A stretch of 64,000 bases of DNA from Filosporella fistucella (Eukaryota; Ascomycota; Leotiomycetes; Helotiales), in assembly GCA_030077755.1 (NCBI GenBank), contig JAQJZZ010000011.1:372001-436000 (forward strand), read 5' to 3'. Shown here piece by piece: positions 12,180 to 22,549 of this stretch. The notes below the pieces were generated by a model. That model ran no database searches. It was not told the DNA's origin and saw only the letters and a list, made by a program, of their open reading frames with translations. The position numbers were made by a program, and so were the translations under genes. Position 1 is the stretch's first letter. The number at the start of each line of letters is the position of its first letter.

Positions 12180-15100
12180 ACGGAGAGGTCGAGTTGTGGC
12201 AGTGCGGAATGGCCGTTGAGTGTTCAATTTTTGTATATAACTTGAGGTTTTGTGTGGGAGTGCGCAATGGAGTGTTAGATATACGGAACTGAAGATTAAT
12301 GTAATATTTTAGTCAAACTCCAATGCTTTGAGTTAGGTGACGTTCTCCATGCTCCACGAATCTCAATTGCAAGGCATGCCGAAATAATTCGTTTTGAATA
12401 GCTTGCCCTTCAGCCCTTTCAAATCTAAAAAATACCATGGCGAAGTACAGAGAGCCATTGAGTCCATCAACGTGTTGACTGACATTACGAAGTATGAGCG
12501 ACTACATGACATTGTTATTGGTCTGCTCGTGGAAGCTTAACACTCACAGCCATGCATCTGAACGGTATACTGCATGGCGTAGTACCTACACGCCCGAGAG
12601 GCAAAATCTGCTCCAATTAAGGGAGTCTAATAGCGTGGCGCAAAGGATAAAAGAGCAATGATACATATATGGCTGTAGAGGGTGGGCGTGCGGAAGCTGA
12701 ATTGCGGTGGCGTTAGAAGGCAGCCCATATTGTCGCCCTTTCTGGGCAGAAAACAGGGTGAAAATAATAATTCTAGATCTTGTCATTCATATACTGAAGG
12801 GAAACGCTAGAGAAACTTTGTGGCTTGCCAGAACCACGAGAACGTAGCTGAGGATCAGGAATGAGTCGATTTGCCCCTTAAAATTTTCTCCTTGGATAAT
12901 GGTAGGAGTCACAGTGATCCGTCCTGGTGGATCGAATCAAGAACAGGGCTACCGACATGCAAGAAGCAGCCACCGAATTGGAGAAAGCTGCACGATCACC
13001 TCCCTGAGTGACTCCTGGTGGCAGACCAATGCCATGCATGTCAGGTGTGACTTCCCCTTCTCGCATCTTTGCTCTTGACGAATAAGATGAATCCGGAACC
13101 TCGATCAACAGGGCCAGTAGATCTTACAGATAAATCAACATCGTATTTGGACCTCTTTCAGAAAAACAAAGTATCTAAAGATGTCAGAACTTCTGAATTT
13201 GAGAATGTATATTGTCACGTGACAAAACCATATTCCAGATGGAAAATTCCCAAATTTCTTCTCTGGAAATCCCCCTTTTGCTCGTTCCAATGAGCCAACC
13301 GAAACAAGGAAACCTGAGAGATCGTGCGGGATGGTCGGATCGCGGCTGAGGTTGAGAGTGGGCATCAATCACGTTTGACTTCGAGAAGAGAAAGCTGACA
13401 TCAGATTTCGCTTCGGTTTTTCTCCATTTTCCAGTCATCTTCTCCAAGCTCGCGCGCCAAAATGAGGGCTGGAGCATGAGCTGGAAATCGCTAAAGGTTG
13501 GTAATATTAATCATCATTTGAGAACGTGCTCACGAGAATAGATACTTGGTTCTGCAAGCAATTGTAACGCCGTACGCGCGGGGACCGCGGAGTGTTTCTT
13601 ATCGTCATCGTGATCCTCCTCAGGCAGACGTATATGCACTATTTTCACGGCTTGATATTGCAGACATACGATTGCGATTCTTTCATTGCTTCCTGCAGAG
13701 CCTGCAGAGCAACACGAGGAATACTCGATAATTTATGCTGCGATATATGCTGTCTGGTGACCAGTCTCCAATCCTCGAGGTCTCTTTCTGCGACCGTACC
13801 TATTCAGAAGGTCGTCGCTCTCGCATGGAAACTTTCTTCCGCGATAGCTTCATCATCAGATCTGCCTACGTATCTTCAGCTGGACATGGTTCTATTGAAG
13901 TGATTAAGGACTGAGGCCGCAATGACTCTATCTTCGCCGCAAAATGCGAGGACGTTGGATGCATCTTTTGCCCACGAATGATATTCCGGGTCTCGTAAAT
14001 AGGGCTGAGCGAGATGTGGCTGTTGCGGGTACAAATGTCAGCACTTGGGGTATTTGCCACACATGCCTCAGTCGCGGCCGAGATTCAGATTCAGGCGGGA
14101 TCTCGGTGTCCTGTTCACCCAGCCGTGGGGTTTCAGGGTTGAACTCCTGGGACATTCTATATGGTCACCACGTTTCGGGCGCCATATCAATTGACGAATT
14201 ACTGCGGAGAAGCACTCCCACATTCCCTTCCAGAAAGCCATTATGCAAGGGCTATAAAAATTGCATTTGCTCTTCCGGGACTCATCGTCGGTGACTGATA
14301 GTGTACATTTGAGGACATTTTCTGGAAAGTCTCCTCTATGTACGTGTATTCCATCGAAATGGTCGACTGTTTGATTCCTTAGCATGATTTGCAGCGACTT
14401 CTGACACCTAAAAATGGACGTCAGCACCAAGCGAATCCAGAGCGCTACCATAAAACCTTTGATAAGCATCGAATCGTGTTTATGTATTCGCCAGTCATAG
14501 CTCAGAAGTCCTCATGATCACAATCACCCCATACACATATTAAACATGTATTTCACTATGCGATCCTGCAATAAGGATATTGGAATTCCTGCCTGACACC
14601 ATTTTGAGGCTGCAGTCCAAGGGCAAGGGCCAAGTCACTGCTAGCCATTCAGGAAGGAGGAGACCACTTTCCCTTTAGGAGTCAGACTCTAGCACGGGAC
14701 TGAAGTGATCTAGTCTTTGCAAGGCACATGGGGCTGAACGATTTGATGCCTTAGTCGGGCTTGGATTCCTACTTTCTAGGTATCTTCATTCCCACAGTGT
14801 ATCTATTTTCTCCAGTTTTGCTACAATTTTCGTCTTTTCTCTCCAGCTCTGCTATCTATCCACTTGACTGACGATCCACCGTCGTGAGATGAAGAAGCTC
14901 TGGAGTTCTACTGGCTCGTGCGTCTATATGCACATGTCAAAGGGCAATCTAGAGATGTCATTGCTCTTCATGATGATGGTTACACTTTTTTCAGGCTCCT
15001 TTCCAAGTTCGCTCCGAGATGTGAAATTATATATTCCACACTTGCCAGCCTATCTCCTCGCCACCCTGCTTGAATTGTTCACAACAGCATACAGCAAGAA

Positions 15101-15352
15101 CGCCTTGAGTCGATCCTCCACCTCATTACTCGTTGATATTACAGCCACAGTATTCTCTCAACCTATCCTAATCAAGATCGTACGTGGGAATAATCCAGAC
15201 GCACTGCCACTTCAGATTCCTCCTCAAAACCTCGAAGCGAGTTAAAGGTTCACTCGGGAGCTTTACAAAACCCCACCTCTCCGCTGCTAATATATTAATT
15301 AGGAGACATTCTCACTGCACATACAATTCTACGAGATAGATCTTACGCAATA
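12180..15352. other. 3.2 kb gene-poor interval
   Basis: No gene could be fixed. The best candidates are a minus-strand 75-codon frame at 13928-14155 starting MSQEFNPETPRLGEQD, which is polar and coding-like, a 133-codon minus frame at 14068-14469, and a hydrophobic plus frame at 14889-15245. None shows a family motif or clean splice context. A 12-bp palindrome TGTCACGTGACA lies at 13213-13224. Confidence 0.35.
13213..13224. promoter_or_regulatory. TGTCACGTGACA palindrome (E-box/CACGTG)
   Basis: A perfect 12-bp palindrome with the same GTCACGTGAC core as at 8052. It is the type of site bound by Cbf1/Pho4-like bHLH factors. No adjacent gene is established, so its role is open. Confidence 0.25.
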
Positions 15353-16083
15353 ATGTCTTCAAGGCATCAGAAGAAATCTCACAGCGGCCACTCCTCCTCC
15401 CATCGTAGTTCAAGACGGACAACCCAAGTGAGTCAAGGGTTGATTTTCGTAAACTACCCCTCCCCTCTCCTATCCCCGCGGCGATCTTCTCTCACAAAAC
15501 CTTATTCTTTCAACATCTCCCGAGAAATTTAGCTAATGAACTTCTAGCAAAGCACCTCCCAGCTCATCGATTCCCTCCGTACCCATCGTATCAACACCCT
15601 CACTGAGCTTTGTCGCATCGAACGTGTGGCAGCTACTGCTTCCGATGAAGAGGCACTCGCATTCCAAGAGCCGATGACTACGGCATGGACATACTACGTG
15701 ACTTCCAACAATCTCCTCAACGAGCTACGCGGTCTAACTCGAAATTACCCATTCAGTTCCGAGGCACTGGATGATGCGAAATGGAGAGTGAGCAGTGATC
15801 CAGCAAGCAACAGGAGCTGGAATTATTGCTGGTTGGTGCTGGTTAAGATTAAGGACGAGTGAGTTTCCCTCATGTCTGTGAAGGGATGGGACTGATTATC
15901 GGAAGTGAAATGATCGAAGCATATGCTACCTCTGAAGCATCTAAGCCCGAGATGTGGGGTGGACGTGTACCAGAGACAGGTGAAGCACAGCAACTCGCTG
16001 CATGCTTTGCTTATGAATGGAATGAGGCACTTGATCAAATGCTTCGACACTGGGACAACCCTCCTACCACCACTGGTTATTAG
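15353..16083 (+). CDS. Small hypothetical protein, three exons
   Basis: Unrecognised 187-residue protein. Model: exon 1 15353-15427, intron 15428-15547 (gtgagt...cttctag, 120 nt), exon 2 15548-15858, intron 15859-15905 (gtgagt...ggaag, 47 nt), exon 3 15906-16083. All phases agree, and the two downstream frames flow together across the second intron (…VKIKD to DEMIEAYATSEASK…), which is the main reason to trust it. The N-terminus is rich in Ser, His and Arg and probably disordered. The rest is helical, acidic and aromatic (TAWTYYVTSNNLLNELRGL; FAYEWNEALDQMLRHW), with no signal peptide, membrane segment or known motif. It is probably a soluble intracellular protein; no function is proposed. Confidence 0.62.
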
Positions 16084-17635
16084 GACTCTCCAACCGACTC
16101 CATTTTCAACAAAATTTTGAGTCTCACGTTTTATGTCCCTGTCGATGGGAGATACGATGGATATGAACGAGTAAATGGCCTGGATTTCCTTGCTTGAATT
16201 TCGATTGTTATTATCAGCGTTCTGGGTCTGGATTGAATCAATGCATAGCGTGCAGGAGTAGGAAATATATCATGGGAACGGGCATAAGACGGGTGCAAAT
16301 GGTGGATTTCGTTGCTCTCATGTTTTCAGTTGTATGCTCTCGTTGCTTCGATTTCGATTCTTTTGTCTCTTTCATAAAGCTACTTGAAACAAGTATTCTC
16401 TCCGAGTTCAAATCCAATTGCTTGCCAGCAACATAATGTGATACATTATTAATGGTTCACTCTAATTTTACTTCCTGCAGTTTAAGTTTTTTGTTGCACA
16501 CCGAGAGGCAGACTTGCGTGATGTGGAACATTTTGGGAGCTATGATACTGGTCTCAATATTTCTCCGAAGTGGTGGAGAAAAGTGAAGGAGAAAAGTGAA
16601 GGAGAAAAGTGAATTCAGCTGAGACACGTTACTTTCAGATTCGACACCTTTTCGTATCGTTTATTGCGTAATGCTTCTACAGCACTATCCCTCACTCAGT
16701 GCACCGGAAATGGATAGGTAGTGCTGTGCCTTGGAAATCGAGTAACCAACACATTGCACTCCCCTCATATTCCACACCAACATCATCAATTCTCCGCATC
16801 CGATGATGTCCTGGAAATAGCGCTGTAACTAAATATACAATGCCAGTAACAGAGCCTCACAAAACAATGATAAGCTTCCTCCTCTTCTAACCATGAGCCT
16901 CCACCGTCCCCAAGCGAGAGATCCAACAAGGCTCTCTTGACGACGCTGCCTACGAATTATTCTCAGGTTTACAAGTATCTGCCACATCTTCAACCTTCAC
17001 ATGAATTACTATTCAGACACAACTAGCTATAAAAAGGACACAGTAATTGTGAATTACAATTCCAGCTCATCAAAATAGGTAGAACGATCTCAACACGTGA
17101 CCTTATCCCTCCACGAGAGAAATGGAACCGAAGCGTGGCCCAACATAGATGCAAGTGACAACATGTTGTGAAAGGTATACGATAAGCGAGCGGCACAAAA
17201 GGCAGAATCATAGAGGAGGATTATAGGGCTGAAATCACCATTCTAAATTCATACGGAAGCCTTCCCCGTGATCGTCAGCCGGCGGGAGGATCACCGATCC
17301 CACAAGGCGCGTTTATGTATCGGTAAATCTCATCAATCACTGAATATGTCTGACTGTGACAGGAGTAGTTGAGTCATGCTGAGAAGGCGGGGCACAGTTT
17401 GTTGCTTGGTGGTTTAGAGTGGATGACGTGGAAGGGTACGAAAGACAGCAAGGAGGAATAAAGGATGTGAATGTCATAAGAATACATTGAGGAATGCCTC
17501 GCTTGCTATACGTGCCCGCTCTACCACGATATTACTCTATCTGTCTATGCATCTAACGGCTGCGATGCTCCAGTACTGTCTACTCCGAACGCCTCCCACA
17601 AAGCAAGTTCATCATGATCCCACTTAGGGCCGTCA
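16084..17635. other. Intergenic, 1.5 kb
   Basis: 3' flanks of two convergent genes. Apart from a short tandem repeat at 16575-16613 I see nothing beyond scattered short frames. Confidence 0.5.
16575..16613. repeat. Three exact 13-bp tandem copies
   Basis: The unit GGAGAAAAGTGAA is repeated three times without mismatch at 16575-16587, 16588-16600 and 16601-16613, in non-coding DNA. It is a minisatellite that may vary in copy number between strains. Confidence 0.9.
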
Positions 17636-19443
17636 TCACCTACTGATCCCAGCATCATTTTCGCTATCTCCGCTGCTGGTCTCTTCTTCATCTTCACTGT
17701 CTCCATCCCATCCACCACTCTCTAGTTTTTCTCCTCGAATACCCCAACTCGCTAACCATCCTAGGAATGCTATTCCTCCAAAGACGCCCCATGCTAGAGC
17801 CTCTCCTTTCGGATGTATACGTGTGCCCAAGGTGAACAGACCACCAGACAAGAACGGTCCTGCTGCTCTGCCAGCCGCAGAGAGAGTCTGGGCGAGGCCG
17901 TTCAATGTGCCAAGCACAGAGTGGTTTGGTGCACTATTCGTGACCTAATCATTGTTAGACCTAGTCTTCAGGACACTTGAAATCAACTTACGAGCAACAA
18001 AGCACTGGTTAGGCCTCCTACAGCTGCAACGGTCTTGACTAGCAAGACAAAGCCAAGTTCAGCCCATAACCAGTATTTCCCGGTTCCCCAGCCAAAAAGA
18101 GGTGGTGAGTCCTTGTATCCCACCCAAGGCATCATCATCATGGAAAGAAAGAATAGGAAAAGCCCTGCTCTGTATGTATTTTTGTTTCCCATTTTCTCTT
18201 TCAGCTTGCCGAAGATGGCCACTTGGAAAATGATCGTGATGATTCCGGCAAATGATAAAGACACACCGATGTCTTTAGTTGACAGGTTTCGACCTGTAGG
18301 TGCTGGAGACGAGGCAAATACTGGGTATAAAGAGTTATAGGCAACATTGGCAAGCTGAAAAACAAAATAGGTTCCAAGTAAGAGAATAGTGTCTCTATTC
18401 AGGACTTCTTTCTTGGTGAGTTGGGTGTTATTTGCGAAAATTTCAGGCATGGAGAGAAGAGATTGGTTCTCACTCCCACCATCACTTTCATCGTCAGTGT
18501 TGAGACCTCCATCGACACGATGCCGAGAGTTCCTCTGATGATGTCGAAGGTAAGTAGGATGTCGGGATCCAGCCGTGAATTGCCAGAGCCAAGAGAAGAG
18601 GTTTCCTACGCGTTCTTTGAGTGGAGGAAGACATTTTGCTTCCTCCAAACTTTCTTCTAGCCAGATACCAATTACTATGAGGTCGATGATCAACACCGCT
18701 GCTGAGAAGAGGTTTGGTAGCAAATATGGATATGGATTCTTCTCCCCCTTCCTGAATGGATTGTCGTGCATGACCAATAATCCCCCAATTGCTGGGCCTG
18801 TAATTCCCCCAATGCCATAAATGACCGGCAGATATACAAATGCTTTGCTCTGATTACTCCGGTCTGTAATCTCGCCCAAGCAAGTACTAATAACACCCTG
18901 GTTTCCATTCACCAGCCCCATCAGCGCCTGCACCAGAACTGCTTGCCACAAAGTCCTGCAGAATCCAAAAGCCACAAAGCAAGCGGCAGTAAAAATTGTG
19001 CCCAGCATAACCACCGGTTTTCTTCCGATGCGGTCTGATAGCCATCCCCAGAAAAAGTTCGTCGCGAATTGTGCGAGTGCAAATGACGAGGCAATTGTTC
19101 CGACATATAGACCAATCTGACTGGCATCTACTTCTGGGAAGGTTGATGTCATCTCAGGGAGATAGGGCGAGATGGAATTGAGCGCCGTTTGCTCTGCCAA
19201 CGCGATGATAGCTAGAACTGCCAACTGCCTCTTCGGAAGCGGCGAGTCCTCATGATTCTGCTCTCCTCCATCGCCTCCATTACTCGGCGCATTCCCTGCG
19301 CCATCAAATCCTCCAGAGCTTGTAGGAGATATCGGTGGTCGACCACGAGACTTAGGAGGCGGGGTTGGGAAGGTCTGATAATGTGGAGTCGAGCTCTTTC
19401 GACGGTTCATCCCTGGATGAAATTCGATCCGTTTGGATGCCAT
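17636..19443 (-). CDS. MFS transporter (DHA1/ZIFL-like)
   Basis: A 586-residue major facilitator superfamily transporter. Model: exon 1 19443-17992, 47-nt intron 17991-17945 (gtaagt...gattag), exon 2 17944-17636, phase 0. An N-terminal cytosolic tail of about 80 Ser/Pro/Gly-rich residues precedes transmembrane helix 1 (LAVLAIIALAEQTALNSISP). The loop after helix 2 carries MFS motif A as WGWLSDRIGRKP, and the GIGGITGPAIGGLL segment matches the antiporter motif C region. A long central loop of about 80 polar residues separates the two six-helix halves, and the C-terminal tail is acidic. The arrangement is that of fungal Zinc-Induced-Facilitator-Like and related H+ antiporters in the plasma or vacuolar membrane. 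The substrate cannot be read. The start at 19443 has CAACAATGG context; an in-frame ATG at 19524 would add 27 residues. Confidence 0.85.
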
Positions 19444-20047
19444 TGTTGACCAGGTATGCGGCCGTATACAAGACTGGCTTATGTATGACTGCCGACGTGT
19501 TGAAGAAAGTCCTGCTGGGAGCAAACAAGCTCTTTCGAGGTCGTGTGCTCGGAGGCAGGCAACGGAAAGGCAATAAGCTCGTAAGGTGTACTTTTAAGTT
19601 GACTATAAATAAAGAGAATAGAAATATATGAAGAAGAGTTTTAAAGCCCTTCTATTTTGCCAGACTCAATCCATGATGTTCGTTGTAGGACAGCTTGGTT
19701 GTGCAAGGAGCAAATTTTCTGGAGTCATTCCCCCAAAGCCGACCACACCCATTTTCGGAGCGATGATGTAGTTGTTCACGCTTGCGAGAATGGTGGTAGA
19801 GGCGCTCAGCCCCAGCCTGCGTGCCTTGGTCAGCAGCGGGATAGGTATTCACTAAAGTGGAATAGAGATTTGCGAGAGAGTAACTTTGTATTATCTCTAC
19901 AGAATATCAGAAAAGAGTAAAAAGATGCATAGAATCATTAGTCCTCCTCAACAGCGATAAGATTTTCAGGCACAGTTGACGCTGAAGATCACCACCCCCG
20001 GATCGGCCAAGCAAGCATGTCAGCAACAACTGAGACACCGCCAAAAC
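19444..20047. other. Intergenic, 0.6 kb
   Basis: Lies between the MFS start and the end of the SGNH-like gene, both minus strand. It should contain the MFS promoter and the neighbour's 3' UTR. I see no gene. Confidence 0.55.
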
Positions 20048-22052
20048 TTATTCCCAAAATAATTTCTTCAACTTCCTCTCTCTCTCATCCTCTAGGAAGT
20101 CGTTGAATCGAATCGCATCTGGGTCTATTGCTTTGCCTTGATATACCTCTGGTGGGAGAAAGGCGCAATTTTCCGTATCCTGGGCCAGGTACTGGCATAC
20201 ATGCATATGAAGGAGAATTGCGACACGCTGATTCCCACGTTCCGTCAGACGCCATTGCTTGGAGGGGCTTTCTTCTGTCGTTTTGTTAGATCCATGAGCT
20301 TTTGACGTGGTGGATACTACCATCAAGGAAGAAATCTTGATCTTCTGGTCGTCCATCAAAATCTACTTCAGTATCCAACCAACCGGATGTATCCAGCCAA
20401 AAGATCGCCTTGTCGCCGTCTTTCTGAAGTCGATCAACCACCGTATGAGTTGCTTGCTCTAGCTGGCCACGGAATGGTCTCATGATGAAGATGGGAATTC
20501 CACCTGCCGCATTATGAGGAGTATAGATGTAGCGAGAGTTGTCCACAGTAGCCGTGGTGTATTTCGGGTATGCGAGTGCTCTGATAGCCTTTATCATCGC
20601 CACATATGTCTCTTCGAAGTTGACACTCAATTCCCATAATGATTTGTTGTACTCGACTATATGTGTTTGAAATGAGTCCCAGTCCGAACTCCCAAGATTC
20701 ATCACCTGCTATAGTCAGCTTTGGTTTGATCTCGGGGTCATCCAGTGAAAGAGTTTCGGCGCTTGCATACTATGACATCTGGAGTGTAGTCTTGGAACAG
20801 CCAAGGGTGGTTGTACTGTTCCGACTCAGCTGGACCACTATGTGGAAATCAGTCTCAAGAGTTCTGATATTGGAGTTATCACACCTTTGGAAAAAGACAT
20901 CCGAGAGGCCTACAGGACTTCCTCGGCCACCTACACAGTCATGCACCAAGCACATTCCATCCATTCCAATTGTGACATGATCGGATCCGAACATTTCGCC
21001 AATTAAATACTCCCAACCCATCACGCCTCCGAGAATTTCGTGTGCACTTCCAGTTATTTTCGATGTTTCTCTCCGGGCGAGCGAACCTGGTATATCGGTG
21101 ACAACTTCCAGCATTTTCCGCCGGGATGGGACATTTGATGAATCGCCCACCGGATCATCATCCGCTGGCATTGTTGTACTTGTATTTAGAAAAGGCAGAA
21201 GTTCTCCATGGGCATCGATCCATATTCCTTCAACCTGCAAAGTCCCATATCCGCCAGCCATTGGGGCAATCACCCGGATATTGTGGCGAGAAAAGCCATC
21301 CAGGTTTCCAACTCGCAGAGGCACTATGGAGGTTGCATTGGGAATCACGATGTATTCTTCATCGTCTATTCTAACCAGCAGGGAGATCGGTAGCGCGCTT
21401 GAAATGTTTGATGGAGGAAGGAAATCTAGGTTGACGGTGGGTTTGGTAGAAGGGGATTCGCTCTGGTCTTCTATGGCATTGTGAATGGAAATCAGCACGG
21501 TGGTGCTTTTGTTCAACGCAAAATCGAAATACACGCCTCCATCTAGGTCAGCAGGTGATATGAGGGCGACAGGAACTCACCTGGGAACGAGCCGTCCTTG
21601 TGTGCTCCATCAGCAGTTGCGCTCCATCGTCCGACGTACTATAGACCCATCAGCTTCTATGTCCAAGTAAGTCCGAATCAACAAACTCGAATATATGGAT
21701 GAGTCGCGTCGATAAATTGTAGTCCATCAAGGTTCGGTTGGAGATTCAGCTGTCTGTTTGCATACATAAGCTTTGTAGCTTTCTCACGTCCATCAAGCCA
21801 ACCCCATGTGGCGACAATCATCAGAAAGACACTTAAACATATTATTCTGTTCCAGGTCCGCAGCTTCTTTCTGGATGATCCATGCCGTACGAAATTGTAT
21901 CTGCCAAGTGGCTGTGATGGAAGATCGATCTGTATTGTTGACCGCAACTCTTCAAGGAAGACCTCAGACCATGGAGTGGAATGGTCGTTATCAATCTCCG
22001 CTGGTGCTAACGGGACTCCCTCTAGCGTTGAGAAGGGTGAGTGGTAAACCAT
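20048..22052 (-). CDS. SGNH/GDSL-hydrolase-like type II membrane protein (CE2-like fold)
   Basis: A 584-residue protein from six exons: 22052-21687, 21638-21581, 21536-20885, 20837-20771, 20705-20321 and 20274-20048, with introns of 44-65 nt and all phases consistent. A cytosolic N-terminus is followed by one anchor at about residues 66-84 (ICLSVFLMIVATWGW). The jelly-roll-like segment YVGRWSATADGAHKDGSFPG...VYFDFALN, then VRIDDEEYIVIPN and HNIRVIAPM, is the carbohydrate-binding/N-terminal part seen in CE2-type esterases. The C-terminal half has the SGNH-like core: EVVTDIPGSL, GWEYLIGEMFG, PDVIVMNLGSSDWDSF, PIFIMRPFRGQ, DTSGWL and LTERGNQRVAILLHMH. By eye the canonical catalytic residues are not clear. 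It probably acts, or acted, on acylated glycans in the Golgi or cell wall. It is divergent from the gene at 22550. Confidence 0.75.
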
Positions 22053-22549
22053 TTTCTTATTGGTTAAGCTGCTTGAAAGTTATTCAAAGCAATGTCTGCT
22101 CTCGGCAATGATATCGAGGGTAGCGAAACTTGAAGGTTGAGAGTTTGCAATTCCCAGTACAGCGGCATTACCGATCGTTAAAACATGGCATCTCTTCAAG
22201 GAAGGCGCTAAATTGCTCGGCCGGGTTCAATGGAATATGGAAGTTCCATCTGAGCCTAAAAATGACGAGCCCAAAATATCTATAAAAAATAAAAAAACAG
22301 CTTAGTATAAACGATCTTTGTGTTCTCATCCGTGGTGAGCATAGGTATTCAATTCAGTCCAAGTAGGCCGAGGTGAATCTTTATTTTCTATATGCATTGA
22401 ATATTTTCATGTCCTAGATGGCAGGTCGCGTCTTCAAATCAGGGTAGAAGATGGACCTTCGCACTTTCCAATTTTGAGTGGAGGACTGAGGTGAGATATA
22501 GGCGTCAACAAGACCGCACAATTCAAACACAAATCCAACATTACTCAAA
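22053..22549. promoter_or_regulatory. Shared divergent intergenic region
   Basis: About 500 bases between two divergent start codons (22052 minus, 22550 plus). It contains an A/T-rich stretch near 22276-22300 (tataaaaaataaaaaa) that could serve as a core promoter element. Shared regulation of the two type II membrane proteins is plausible but not shown. Confidence 0.4.
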
